64,000 bases of DNA from Puccinia triticina (GCF_026914185.1 NC_070568.1:992001-1056000); one strand, 5' to 3'. Counted from the stretch's first letter, positions 22,431-34,482 are shown. Numbers and translations: made by a program. The notes: generated from the letters alone by a model not told the origin.

Positions 22431-22941
22431 GGCTGGATTCAATGGCACATGGAGTTTTTAATAAAAGAAAAAAAAGGGTGCTCAAGGGGATGCTCATTTG
22501 CCTCAGCCTACTGCATGAGCACTACAGCATGTTCAACATTGAAATGCTGAACAAGGTACACACTCAACTTGAAGGTGCACCAGCACAGAATTTGAGTGCT
22601 TGACTCCAGCTTGAGCTGAGCGTTGATTGAAGCTTGCTGCATCTCAACTGCAAGCAGTTTCTAGAGTTTTTCTTGCAATGGCAAGGCCTTCAACCAGGCA
22701 AACAGAGAGGCCATCACCGAAGGATCTGAGGACGGCTCCGACAGCAAAGCCACCAACAGCAACTGATTCAACAGGTTTTTCATTTGTGATCAAGACACAT
22801 AGATAGAAGAAATTTTTAGCTGTTATCATGTTTGTTTCATGATCACCCTTCACAAGCCTAAGAGATATGAGATGAGATAACATGAGATACCCAAGAGAAA
22901 AGGAATGAGCAGGAACAAAGTGACACAATTGAGATATTTAT

Positions 22942-24189
22942 TCACAGGGGCAAGACCCCAAGTGAGTAATTCACCTCAAGGCATTTAGCCTGTACACTGT
23001 CCCGATGAGCCCAAGCATTATCAGAGTTGGTTGCATCCGGCAAAGGAGCCTCTTCAGCCAAATTCTCATCCCCGAGTCGGGCAAGCATCTTGTGCAATTT
23101 CACACAGCAGTTGATCCATCAAATTATCTCCTTCATGTCTGAGGGCTTCTGGATGGCCAGGCACAAGTGTTGAACGGAGGCCCATCGTCCATTGAGGATC
23201 CCAATTGTATTCTTGTTCCAAACTCGCGACCGTGCAAGGCAGTAATTGAACTCGGTGTTTTCCTTGATGTAGGCGGCAGGGGCCTTGTAAGCTGGGATGC
23301 ACTGCGGACTCAATTCGTACACTGAGTCTGCAATGAGATACTGGCCTGTGGATCAGGAGATTGTTAGTAGGCATACACATAGCGTGCGATAACCAAAGAA
23401 ATTGACCTGGATCAAAATAGGTTTGGGGATCTTTGTAGAGCCCCATTTTCTTGAAAACTAAACTATTGCCGCACGATCCAGGCCAACCAGTCATGTAAGC
23501 TGTGATAAACCAATCACAGTCACATATTACTGACAGTTGATCAAGTATCGCTTCTTGCAATCAAAAAAAACCTCCCCATCTATTGTGGGACGCTGGTACA
23601 GTGGGATAGTAGTGCCATTGACGAATCCAACGCACCCTTTGAACCCTTCCGCCTTCATCACATCAGATATCTCCTTTTGCCTATTTGAATCGGGCCAGAC
23701 TAGGCATAATTTGGAAAAATCATTGATAGCTTGGACCACTCAACAACTGACTTTGACAACAGTACCGCGGCCCACAGAGAGGTTCCTTGAGAATTGGCCA
23801 ACCAAGGCCCCGTTGCCATTGGATCCAAGCCTCTCGAGGGTGAGGGCCAACTGATGTGGTACTGGTAGTTGTTGGCGAGGGCTCTTGCTGTAGAAGATGG
23901 GGTTCAGATAGATCTGCTCCAGAAGCCACACAAAACCAGGCTTTGTTGTGCGGACTGCTATGGAGCTCCGCTTGGTGCTAGGCCGGCGGCAGCACTGGCA
24001 GGGGAATGGTGTCGAGTGACTGCTCTCACGGATGGTCCAGTAGAAAAGCCGTAGAGATTCAAATGGATAGCGTAGTGGAAGTGGTTTTGCCGGGGTTTTA
24101 ATCCTTGGTGGCGGTTGTGTTGGTTTGGAAAAAGGATTCTGGGAAGGGACTCTGGGGATTCTTTGGACTCGGATTTGGAAAAAGATCAA
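22942..24189 (-). pseudogene. Harbinger transposase (DDE nuclease), catalytically dead
   Basis: This is the nuclease that would excise the element. Reading minus: FVWLLEQIYLNPIF and LGSNGNGALVGQFSRNLSVG, a TGA at 23742-23740, then VVQAINDF and GFVNGTTIPLYQRP, where the family has DGT or DCT (first catalytic Asp) but here is Asn. A 1 bp frameshift follows near 23530, then VICDCDWFITAYMTGWPGSCG. An intron lies at about 23346-23407 (donor GTCAAT, acceptor CCACAG). QYLIADSVYEL keeps the second Asp. NKNTIGILNGRW replaces the expected NEHTIG, so the catalytic Glu is Lys. A TGA follows at 23121-23119. The tail ends at TGA 22944, overlapping an AATAAA signal. Confidence 0.82.
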
Positions 24190-24720
24190 TGAATTGATAA
24201 ACCCTGACTTGGATCAGAACAGGATGCTATGGCCTCCCATCCTCCAAGTTTGCCCGGAACTTGGATTCCTGGAGGTCTGTCACAGACATGTCATCATCTC
24301 CTCGCCCGCCATGCGCGCGCACCCACCGCAGACAACAGAAAGAGAGGAGAGGAAACAACACAAAGAAAGGAAACAAAAATAAATAAAACAAGAAGAGGAA
24401 TCAAGAAAACAAAGAAACCAAAAATCTAAGAAATGAGGAAGAAGAAACCATAGGAGAAAGAAGGAAAAAAAACAGAGGAAATAAAGACACAATTCACAAA
24501 TAAACCCACAGTACATTCTGTGTTAGGACCAAGAAATGTGAAGGTTGACTTGAGAGGGAAGAGAGGATAACAAGAGAAAGAAATGGGGGGGGAAGTTCTT
24601 GAGGATCTTGAAGTCTTGAGGATGAGTGAGAATCTTGATGGTTGCTTTTTGATCTTGATGCTTGCTGATCTTGATGGTGATGGCAGCAGACTGCTTCTGA
24701 CTAGCTGACAACCAAATGGG

Positions 24721-25341
24721 TCACCACACCACTTGCTTGAAGTCCTCCTCCCGCATATCAAACAACAGTGCCAGGTTGTATTCATTGTGAGTCTTTCCTG
24801 GGGATTGTGTATGCAAGTATCGATTGCTGAGTACTAAACCAAGAAGATCTGAAATCATTGATTCGTCCTCAAACAGGAGGTCAATGACAATCGCGTGCCC
24901 GGGATCATCAGGAGCCACTATTGCGCCAAGGGAAGGGACTCTCGGAATTCCCACTATTGAGTCAAGGAGGTCGTTGGTCTCCTGATGGTGGAGGAAAACC
25001 AAAATCATGAACAGATCACTAATGATCTGTTGGCGCTCACTGTATCTGTGCATTGAGCGGGTGATGGCTTCGCGGGATGTGACAAGAGGGTCAGCAGGGG
25101 AGGCCGATATGACGGACGGCGAGGCAAGAGCGTCAGGGGGAGATGGTGGTACATATGGGGCTGCTGGTTGTTGAGGGCTTGTACTCCGGCTGCCAATCAC
25201 CAATGGATGGAGTGAGTTGAGGTGAATGCCGGAAGGGTTACCGCAAGGGGTTGATGAGGGCTGTTGCTTGGGCCGCCGAGTTGGAAATGGTATGGGTGTG
25301 AGGGTGAGGGGGGTTGTTGAGGCCGCCAATGGTATGAGCAC
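24721..25341 (-). CDS. Proline-rich N-terminal frame of the Harbinger-like element
   Basis: A 206-residue open frame upstream of the transposase, same strand. The first half is low-complexity Pro/Ser/Thr; the second (LLGLVLSNRYLHTQS, NEYNLALLFDMREEDFKQVV) resembles the helical region before the Harbinger nuclease. No separate function is recognised. It is probably the first coding exon of the transposase or a linked accessory protein. Confidence 0.4.
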   Translation of the reverse strand: MLIPLAASTTPLTLTPIPFPTRRPKQQPSSTPCGNPSGIHLNSLHPLVIGSRSTSPQQPAAPYVPPSPPDALASPSVISASPADPLVTSREAITRSMHRYSERQQIISDLFMILVFLHHQETNDLLDSIVGIPRVPSLGAIVAPDDPGHAIVIDLLFEDESMISDLLGLVLSNRYLHTQSPGKTHNEYNLALLFDMREEDFKQVVW

Positions 25342-25624
25342 TAGTACGTTTCCGTTGCTCAGCCAGCATAAAAACGTGCTGGCGGGGTTTTGCTGGTGAG
25401 TTACAATGAGGCTAAAATTTTAATTGCGCAGCGTGCGCATTTCTACTGGTGAGGAGATAAAAACTTGCTGGCGAAATTCAATCGTGAACCCCCCTATTAA
25501 AAACATTAATCATCTTGTAGTTTAGAGTTTGCCACGTGTCTACTAGTCACTGCGTATGCGCAGCAGTTGTATGTAGTCAGTCAGGCCGCGCGGTACCGGT
25601 TCAACTCTTTTCCTCACCGAGTTT

Positions 25625-25757
25625 GACCAATGCCGAGCGGACCTGAGCTAATCAGTGACATGGATCTTTTTGTCAGGTTAGTAATCAATCACCAAGTTGG
25701 ACCAATACTGAGCGGACCTGAGCTAATCAGTGATGTGGATCTTTTTGTCAGACCACA
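25625..25757 (+). repeat. Two tandem copies of a 75 bp unit
   Basis: GACCAATGCCGAGCGGACCT... at 25625 recurs at 25700 with four or so changes, each ending GGATCTTTTTGTCAG. No coding role is seen. Confidence 0.8.
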
Positions 25758-27770
25758 TTGTGCCCCAGCTTCTAATAAAGAGTATGGGTGGAGCAAACAA
25801 TTGTATAAACATCAATTGCAAAGCATGCACTTCAAACGTTGTTGGATTTCCCGCGCAGAATATCCGGTAGCGGTCACGTGATATCCGGTAAATACCCGAA
25901 TATCTGGTTGGATTCTTGGATTGGGCTCCCCACTCTCATGCCCATTGGGCCCTGTCTTGCACACATCTCAGATCATGTATGCAAAGCTGCCAACTCTCTT
26001 GCATCCATTGGGCCCTGTCTCGCCCGCATCTCAGATTGTGAAACTACCATAAAACCCCCAGTTGTACGTGCGACTTGCACCCAGACAATGAAAATAAATG
26101 AAATAACAACAGGCCATGAACGGGTTAAGGGGCTTCTTTTTTTTTTTTTTCAAGTGCAGATTTGATCCCACTTTCTTAAATCCACAAAATCCTAGACCTC
26201 TGGATCTAAGTTTTGGGGTGTTTTTTTTTTACAAATTTACAACGAAAAATAGCACACACAACAGTTAAACAAAGGCACAAGTTGAAATCCCCAAAGGCCC
26301 GAAGGCCCTATGGATGACCCTCCAGCTGTGCCGCAGCAACAAGCAAAAGTGGGCCGGTTGTTAAAGGTGTCCAGGGAGGGCCTAACCAAGTGGTTAGGGG
26401 GCTCCCAGGGAGGGGGTAGGACGAAACCGGATCCCCTGGGGGGATAAAACGGTGCAACTCCCTCTCCTTTGAATAATCACGCTGGGCCTGATGCCACCAG
26501 CATTCAACACTGCACACCCCCGACCGCATGTTGCTAACCCCCTGGGTGTTATGATTCGCCAGTGCTATCATCACCGTATCAACCCAGCGGGGCCAGCGCC
26601 TTCCAGCCGCTTTTCCAACCAACTCAGCTTGTTGCCCATTCACCGCTGGTTGGTTACTCCCCTCACCTGCGTTCCTTGTCATCACCCCACAGCTGGCTAC
26701 TGAAATGAGTATTGGTTGCACAAACGTGCCCCTTGGCCGACAGTTTTTCCAACCATACAGCTCCCACGCTGCCTCGCTCATCCCACGCCCGTTCTAGACG
26801 CAACCATTGCTTTCCTACACACAAGCCCACGCTGGTCATGTGTTTTGCCCTGTTGTTCCTAACTCACCCCTTCCATCAGCTCGATGTACCGAGCGCTCCC
26901 ACCATCTTTCTTTCCGTCAGTACTCGCCACCGCTGCGCTTGCCCGCCTACCTGTTTCCAGTCACTTGGGGGTTTTCTTACTACACAGCTCGTTTGAGAGG
27001 AAGGGAATCATCAAACCAGGTACCCAAAAGGAAAAAGATGTTTTGAGTCCTAACACTGTTAACCATCAGTTTAGTTGCGATACAAAATTAATCATTTTTG
27101 GAACGTTTTGTAGTAATCTCTTCTTGGGCGCGGACAACTACTATAGCGCTTGTAACAAATCTTACTCCAGCTGGAAAAAAATTTCTCTTGGATCTTGGTT
27201 GGAATGTCATGCTATTGCTAAACATCTGGTACAAGCACGAGATTGTTTATTCAAACCCGGGCAAGAAAACTGTTGGATTGGAAAGGATCTTAAACAAAGT
27301 ATTATCATTGGTGGATGGAGCAAAAGCCAAATGAGACAGGATTGCCTTTAATAATCCCGGTGTTCATGGATGTTGACTGACAATGAGAATCTGATTTTCT
27401 CTACATTCGAATTGGTTAATTGATAATGGATTTCTGAAGTCCGACTACTAGGCCAAGAAAGAGGAAATCTTAGACCTTTTTTCAAAGAAGTATTCCGATT
27501 TCGCCTCGAAGTCAAGTGGATATGTCAGCTGGTCAGACAATCGAGCGCGCGGGTGGCTGCGTATGCATGGGGTGGAGGTCCCAATGAGCACCAATCGCGA
27601 AGAACTACTTTAGTTAATGAACAAAAATTGTAAGTTTTTGATTCACGTTACATCACCCTTATTCCTCTGTGTCTGGAGCTTGTTAACCGACTGCATGAAA
27701 ATTTTTGTCAAGACGCCGATTCAAAAGGTAAAATGTGTAATATCCTAATTTCCTCAGTTACCTGCATTTT
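25758..27770. other. No supported gene; one minus-strand frame of 157 codons
   Basis: Frames on both strands overlap in 26308-27360 without motifs. The minus frame 26781-26308 starts MSEAAWELYGWKNCRPRG and has no known domain. T runs at 26137-26150 and 26221-26230 could be poly-A tails of minus-strand short retroelements, but no SINE boxes or target duplications were found. Confidence 0.35.
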
Positions 27771-27811
27771 CTTTGAGCGAGCAGGCTCTCGAAGACCCTG
27801 CTCGCTCAAAG
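27771..27811. repeat. Perfect 15 bp hairpin with 11 nt loop
   Basis: CTTTGAGCGAGCAGG at 27771-27785 is exactly inverted at 27797-27811. No U tract follows, and no gene is near. Confidence 0.85.
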
Positions 27812-30800
27812 ACACTATCAAAAGGCTCAAGGAGCCTGTTGGGTCTGCATGTATCAAGCAAGACGCTGCTGGCTATAAGGACGCAATCTACGAGAACACT
27901 GCACAGGCTGCCAATTGAGATAAACAGGAGCTCTGAAAAAATGAATCATATCTGAGAATGTGACTAGCACTGTTTAGCTAGCTTGGTCAAGGGCTGCAGT
28001 TGTGCACCAGTATTCATCAAAGAATTTATTTATTTGTAATCCTCAGTAGCCCAGATTTACCTTTTCATGTATTGTATTTGATTGACCCAATTGCATTTTT
28101 CGTTTTGCACATGTGAAGGGGTCTTATAACTTTTGCATCGCGTTTTTTGCCGAACTTAACATTCATGAATCCATCCTAATCTAGCGCCCTGACAATGGGT
28201 GGTCCCCTCGCGAGGGCTCTGTTTTCAACCTAATTGCTCCAGTACTTTTCTGCTCTCACGTTTGAGAGCCCCGTAAACCAGTGATCCAATCTACTGTCAT
28301 TCCTTCGCCATGAATAAGGGATGCGGATGGCTAATTGAGGGATGGTCTGTCTTGCATCAGGCTCCAGAACCACGATGGCTTACATCTATTGTGAACGTCA
28401 AGCAGTCAACTAGACACCCAAACATGATTGCCCCCTGTATCTCAAGCTGAGTCTATCTAGCAACAACCAATACTTGGTTTGAAGCAGCTCTACGGTCAAG
28501 ATCTTCCCCTGGGACACCAGTTCTTCTTTGACCGTGCACGACAAAGAGCTTGATCATCAACCCAAACCAAGAAACGCTCCATGATGACCATGCCTCCAAC
28601 TCACCTATTGTCCTGCCCAGCCTGATAATCACATTCATCTGCAGCATCTTCATTAGCATGTTTTTCTCTCTCTGATCTTTAATGCCTTGTCTTGGTGAGG
28701 ACAGAGGACTATAGCAAACCTAATAATCCAATCTCTTGAAAGCTGGATCTTCAGAAATGAACTCTTCAATGAAATTTATGCTTCCAGATCCACAACCAAG
28801 GTCAATTCCACGGGAACATTGTCCCGCTCACAAAGATTATTCTTCAAATCACCTCCCACAAAGCTGTTGGTACAAACGGAAAAAAACCAAACTAAAATAA
28901 CAAATCACTGCAACTATCAACTTGTTGTACGTACATTGATTGTGGCCCTGGGTGCATATTGAGAGGAAGTTGCCTGCTATGCTGACTTTTTGAGCCAGTT
29001 AAGGGGTAACTGGTTTGAACTAGCCAGCTGACAGTCGAGGTGTGGTAACACATCTCTGGCAGAGTGGGTGATTTGAATACATGTAGCAAGGGGAGAAGAC
29101 TTGGAATTGCTATTTTCCCCCTTGTCAGTTTATATTTCAAGCAATCAAATCAGCAATTACCTCAACAAAAATAAAAAACTATAAAAACCTACCAATCAAT
29201 ATGATTGTGTGTTCTGCCCAGGGAATTCATATCACACATAACTTGTGGCGCTGCCTGGAAATCTTGTGTGAGGATGATGAGAGCCACAATAAAAGAATCA
29301 TGTTGTGATATTGAGGCTACAAATGTCAAATTGAAAATGTTTACTGGAAGACTTGGATTGAATGAGCAGGTGTGGGCGTGTCTGGGGAGGGGGCCTGTGA
29401 CAAAAGAGGTGTTTGTGGCACAGGGGTTCAACTTAGCTCCATGGGGTATTCAATGGTGGAGGCCGCAGAATTGTGGGTTAGCAAAATGAGATTCAATAGG
29501 AGGATGGGGTGAGATCCAACAGCAAAAAATGGGTTTACATGGGGCCGTAGGCTTCCACCCTGCAGCGGCGTAGCCGCTTTGGCCTCTAGTATTTAATACA
29601 TCAAAACGGTTTCAAATTTACTACCAAATCTTTGTGTGCAGATTGAAATTCATTTTGAACAATAGATGAATCAGGAATTTTTCCAAAGAGTTTCTCTTTT
29701 CCATGCTCACATATCAAGTTTATCTACAGCTTTATTTCTTATGAAATGACTCTCTGTAAGCTTCAAGGATTTATCTTGAGCATCTTCTAACACTCAGAAG
29801 GGTGAATTTCACTCTTTCACAAGAAGTTGAGGAATATCTCCTGGATATTTCGTAATTCAAGTTGACAAGATCTTCTCATGGAAAAGTTTTTTTTATCCTC
29901 ACGAGAGCCTTAGAATTCAGTCTCAAGCGAGATTGAACCCATCTCAAACTTGCCTTGAGCTAAATTCAGCATTGATTCATCATTAATTCAGCATGGATTG
30001 ACAACAAGTTAATTAAGTGGAAATTGAGTGTAACTTGCTGATAGATTTCCGGAAGTAAGTTTAAAAGGTTGAAAAAATTATTGAATGATTGGAATTGCAT
30101 GCAAGTGCTGAGCAAGCTCCGCTGGTATAACCCCATGATTAATCAAAATATATTATATAGTAGTAATATGAGAAACTAGTGTTTCTGCCAAGCAGTTGAC
30201 AATTCCTTGCAGTGTGGTTGTACATATGTTTTTAAAGAGTTAAAGTAATTTATACGGTCAAGTTGCAGTTGGTATCAATATGATATCAGACCCTTTCCAA
30301 CAAACATTCAGCATAACTTCAGCAAAAATTCAGCACAAAATTACACATCACTTGGAGCCAAGTCCTTGCAGAGATCTTAAACGGTTCCTAAAGAGAGGGG
30401 TGAAGGCACTTGCACGCAAGTGCTGAGCAAACATCTGTGGTGTCTATGGCCAAAAAAACAATAAACACTCAATCCATCGCCCTCCAGAAAAGCACAGCCA
30501 CCGAGACAGCTGGTAGATCAACAAGGAACAATTACCATCCGGCTGGTTGACAATTGTGTTAAAGCGATTTGGAGGTGTGCCAGTTTTCCCGCCCTGAGCA
30601 GTAAAAACAAAACCTTGATCACCAGGAGTGAAGAGATCAAACAGGGACAAAATATTATTTGTCAAGGCAAAAAAAGGTTCCTTCCTGGTCAAGATGTCTA
30701 GATGATTAATCATGTGGGGTGAAGGGAATTGCTGGGGTGCCGGGGAATGGAGACGTCCGCAAGGGATGTGGCAAATCCAAACAAGCAAAACATTCACTTA

Positions 30801-31374
30801 ATCGGAAATTAACACTCTCATCCTCTGGGACTTCTGCTGTTTTTGCCCCTTGATCAACTCACACGTCTGACTTGTTTATCATGTCAGACAAAATTGTGAA
30901 GAAATCTGACAGAAGAAGGGCGTGCAACGTGCTGCCGCGACTTGATGGATTTGCCACTGGCTAGTGAATGAAGCCCCTTCGGAAGGTAAAAATAGCCGCC
31001 CTCAAATCATGATCCTGTTTCCAAAAGTGAAGCTACTTTTGTATCAAAGCAAGACTAGGACAAGCTAAGCTCCTCAATGCGCTCTTACGGTCTTGAAGCT
31101 CTCGCCTCCCCACACCCAAATATGTGCTGTCAATACCTCATAACGAAGCCGCTCTATGCTTGCACAGGCTACAGTAAATAATGCATGAATAGGGAATCTC
31201 CGGTTGTTCTTTCAAAATGCTTGTTGGAGGTAACTACATTAAATTAACGCAATGGTCGAATATTTAAACTATACATGGCATGGTAAATAATAGTAGGTAC
31301 AAAACCCAAGAGCAACAAAAAAGGTTTTGATCATTGACCACATCATCAATACTTGGCAAGTTGGGATACCACGC
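27812..31374. other. Long non-coding stretch
   Basis: 3.5 kb without a supported gene. Points seen: a GCGGCGTAGCCGC hairpin near 29564; a motif CAAGTGCTGAGCAA at about 30104 and again at about 30416; an ATATATTATATAG stretch near 30150; and minus-strand frames of up to 117 codons with no family signature. Confidence 0.45.
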
Positions 31375-32819
31375 TCACTTCGAGTGATCATCCGAATCAT
31401 CGGAAGGAGATTCTGCTGAATCACATTTATTGTAGATCTCATTGACAGCGGCGCGAGTCTCACGATTTCCCTGGATGAAAAAAGCATACCGGGAAGAAAA
31501 CAAAATCAGACATGAGAACAGGAGAGGCTCTTCGAGGCGGCACGAGGAGGTCAAAACGTTCGGGAAGAATAGGGGAGCCAGTGAGACACTAACCGTGCAG
31601 TTATCATTGCAGCAAGACTGATATGCTTTCACAAATGGCTGGGATTTGCAAATGCAAGTGAATTGATCAGCGGAGCAGCTCGGCGCCAAGTCTTTCAGCT
31701 CGGTCAGTTTTTGCTTGTAACAGAGATCGGCACATCCTGTGTTTACCGCTGCTTTGGAGTCTCCATGGTCTGCCGGGCTTGACGTGTCTGAGGAGTCTGT
31801 TGATTGGGTTTCCTTGCTATCGGTGTCCGCCGATTTTGTTTGGGCTTCTCCTTTGGAACCTTGGGCCAGCGTCACCGGGATCGGCAAGGAGTCCGGGCTG
31901 ATGTTTCCCGGCTTGAATGCGCCCGGGAGCTTGACGGTAGGTTGATCATCGTCGGGAATGGGACTGGATCCTGACCCTCCTTTGACAGCTATTTGCCCGC
32001 AAAACACGTAGTATTGATCTTGGTGCCCTTCCTCGGAACTTGATTGGCCGAATGCAATCCTGAGAGGGGGGGCGTACAATTCTGTTAGCTCATGTTGCGG
32101 GCGCCATTGCTTGGCCACTCATTGCATAACCGTTGAGGTGGACTGGAAGACAGCTTACATTTCTAGCCGAAGAATATAACTTCCATCTACGATGTCTTTG
32201 GGAATCGGAACGTCCCAGCGGTGGCCATCTTGTTCAGAATTAAATTGCTTGCGCAGCTTGTTAGAGATACCATCAGCTTCCGCTTGGATCCTGTGGTAGT
32301 CGGTTGTGGATGCATCAAAATTCTGACAAGCACTTGAAGATGTTCCGCAGTAACCAAGATAAGCCAGCATATGGCCTTTCGGGTGCGGAAAGCTGTTTCA
32401 CGTACAAATAAGGGTTGCTAAGTTAGGCGTAGTTGTGGAAAATATTCAAGCTATCTTGCTTACCCTTCACCCTCGTTTCCTGCAACGATTAGTGTTACCT
32501 TACCGCCTGCGTTAACTGATAATGTCTTCTTGGCACTTTGATCCTGAGAGCTGAAAACTGTACCGCCTGGTGGGGCCACCTGCTCGTTGGGTGTTTCTGA
32601 AGCACCGCAAACAAATGCAGGGGTGTTGATGAATTTACTGCCAATCCAGCCAATATTTGAGGGTGCATTTCGGAAAGCAGTCTCACTAAGAGGTTGCTTC
32701 TGAGCCTTCTGGAATTGTAAATCGTCAGATGCCCAAGACTTGATATAACCGTGGCCAGCAACGACAGGTATCAAGACGAAGTAGAAAACTGGGAAAATAA
32801 GTAGTTTGGGCCCGCCCAT
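31375..32819 (-). CDS. Secreted AA9-like lytic polysaccharide monooxygenase with C-terminal CFEM-like domain (383 aa)
   Basis: Four exons: 32819-32464, 32392-32159, 32059-31594 and 31470-31375. All introns are GT-AG (71, 99 and 123 bp) and join in phase. A signal peptide (LLIFPVFYFVLIPVVAG) is cut so that mature residue 1 is His (HGYIKSW), the first ligand of the copper histidine brace. The second His lies in FPHPKGHMLAYLGYC. Typical AA9 blocks follow: WDVPIPKDIVDGSYILRLEM (RLE where most AA9 have RHE), then QYYVFCGQIAVKGGSG and KLPGAF. The role is oxidative cleavage of plant or fungal wall polysaccharide outside the cell. After a Ser/Thr/Asp-rich linker comes a cysteine module, CADLCYKQ, SCSADQFTCICKS, SCCNDNC and, 16 residues on, C, close to the CFEM pattern. 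It ends in an acidic tail with no clear GPI signal. Confidence 0.85.
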
Positions 32820-33789
32820 ATTGAATTTTTGGTCTGAGAATTAGATTTTCAGGTTCGACCTTCGATTAGAGAACTAGATGGGATTGCCGATGTAAATGGG
32901 GCGCTCGGCGAAGGTAATTAAATGTAGGTAGTCGTATTTTGAAGCGGGTGGATGTCGGAATGAGGGCGAAGAAGAGGGGGAATTTATCGAATTCGAGCCT
33001 TGGTGAGTCAGGGTGGAGATGCTATGAGGAATGCCTCGAGGATAGGAAAGAAAGCACAAGGGGATAGTTGAGCTGCTCTGAAAAGTTGCCACAGAGCGGA
33101 TAAGCTGGGAGATGGAAAGCGCAGGCCACTGGGGGATATGCGATTAATGTTGACAGACACTGAGGAATGCGCTGAGGGAGTTGGACTCAGCACACTCGGA
33201 AAAGTCATGTAGCCTGTTAGCGAAAGCCCACATACGAGAGAAAAGTAATGATAGCATCACCCAACTGTCGTTTAGAAATGCCGGCCTGCGAAATGCCAGG
33301 AGAATCCTGGGCCAAAAGCAGCTGATAGTAGAGTTAAACATATTCGAATGGAACTTCAGCGTGACTGGAGCTTTTATGCAAAGTGCTGAGCGCTGGAGAC
33401 AAAAGAAAAGATTACTACCCATACAATGCAATGTAGCGAACGAAAAAATGTTACCAGCAATTCTCGTTGGGACATATTTTTAAATGCTCCATTGACGATC
33501 CGCGTTGAAGGCGCGTCAGGTAAAAATATGCAACTGGGTAACAGTTTAGTTTTGGATCATCAACCAGAGAAGGCCGTATGTTATAGATCTGAGTTACTAG
33601 CTGCAGTACACAGTCATTAAGGCAAGCCCTGCCGACGCCCACGTCAGCTGCTGCCTTACGATTCTTGCCCTTGAAGTGACCAAAAGTATGAATATCGTAA
33701 TAATGATGGAGAATAAGAGCATCCACCACCGTATCTGTAAACCCGCTCGGTAAGGCATGTTTACCAAGTATGTAAGCCATTTTCCACCC
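32820..33789. other. No gene recognised (upstream flank of the monooxygenase gene)
   Basis: Likely contains the promoter of the AA9 gene. A minus frame 33780-33451 starts MAYILGKHALPSGF and reads ALILHHYYDIHTFGHFKG. It has no family signature and could be a fragment of a lost transposon. Confidence 0.4.
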
Positions 33790-33884
33790 CTAACTTAACT
33801 AAGTCCCTCTCTATGTGGAGGGGGGACGCTGTCCCGCAGGAGGTCGCTTCGCTCCCCCGAGGAGGAGGGACTTAGCTAAGTTAG
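33790..33884. mobile_element. 95 bp MITE with 9 bp target duplication
   Basis: The ends CTAACTTAACTAAGTCCCTC and, inverted, CTAACTTAGCTAAGTCCCTC nearly match. They are flanked by TTTCCACCC on both sides (33781-33789 and 33885-33893). A 9 bp duplication is typical of Mutator-like elements. The whole unit can fold into one hairpin. Confidence 0.8.
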
Positions 33885-34404
33885 TTTCCACCCCCGTGTC
33901 CTCTTTATTGTGAAAGACAAAAGAGGAAACAACCTTCTTGATATTGCATAGGTGAAAACTCTGGTATATATGTACATGACTGGCAGAAACTACTACAAGG
34001 TTCCATAACCTTCTATGCAAGGTTTGTACAGCTAACTACGTAGTCCTCGACACTCCTCAACACTCTTTAGAGCGACGAGGGAGGCTTTTTTCTTTAGCTA
34101 AGCAACCGAGCCTCGCGGGACTCGCTGTGGATGCTCAAACTCTGCAGGTTAGGCCAGTGTCTCCAATTGTAACCTAACTGATTTTGTAACCTAACTGATT
34201 AGGTTACAACAGCCCTTTCTCCAAAGGAATCTTTCAACAAAAGGAGCGAGCCTAACATGCATAACACACAACGCACAATGGACAAACATACATCCATCCC
34301 TGTTAGGTCAGCAGGTACTCGTTATACCGCTACATTGAGGAGTGGGAATATGATTTCAAACAAGTGAAAACCTTTGGTAGACTCCTCCAAGCCTCGAGTT
34401 CAGG

Positions 34405-34482
34405 GCTAACTCAACCAAGTCCCTAGCGAAAACGGAGGCGGGACCCCGTTTCGTCCCGCAGGGACCCTCGAGGTTAGCTCAG
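34405..34482. mobile_element. Related tiny foldback element, second copy
   Basis: GCTAACTCAACCAAGTCCC at the left and, inverted, CTAACCTCGAGGGTCCC at the right resemble the element at 33790. The middle has AACGGAGGCGGGACCCCGTTT. No target duplication was resolved. Confidence 0.5.

Larger units (their letters stand above)
21316..22677. mobile_element. Non-autonomous DNA element with perfect 40 bp inverted ends
   Basis: Bases 21316-21355 (TGCAAGAAAAACTCTAGAAA...) recur exactly inverted at 22638-22677. The 1362 bp unit holds no transposase. It holds a minisatellite and, inside that, a GC-rich foldback segment. I could not identify a target duplication, so the superfamily is open. Confidence 0.75.
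22930..25495 (-). mobile_element. PIF/Harbinger-like DNA transposon, degenerate
   Basis: A minus-strand element with a decayed transposase at 22942-24189 and a long proline-rich upstream frame (24721-25341). Its right end at about 25495 reads, on the minus strand, GGGGGGTTCACGATTGAA, a terminus shared with the segment at 3586. The left end was not located. The stretch 24190-24720 between the N-terminal frame and the transposase core seems to hold inserted or non-coding sequence. Confidence 0.65.

Noticed and set aside
21514..22550. Several long plus frames rich in YPFH and SCVHI
   Set aside because: They are translations of the minisatellite and of the CGCTGCG repeat in different phases.
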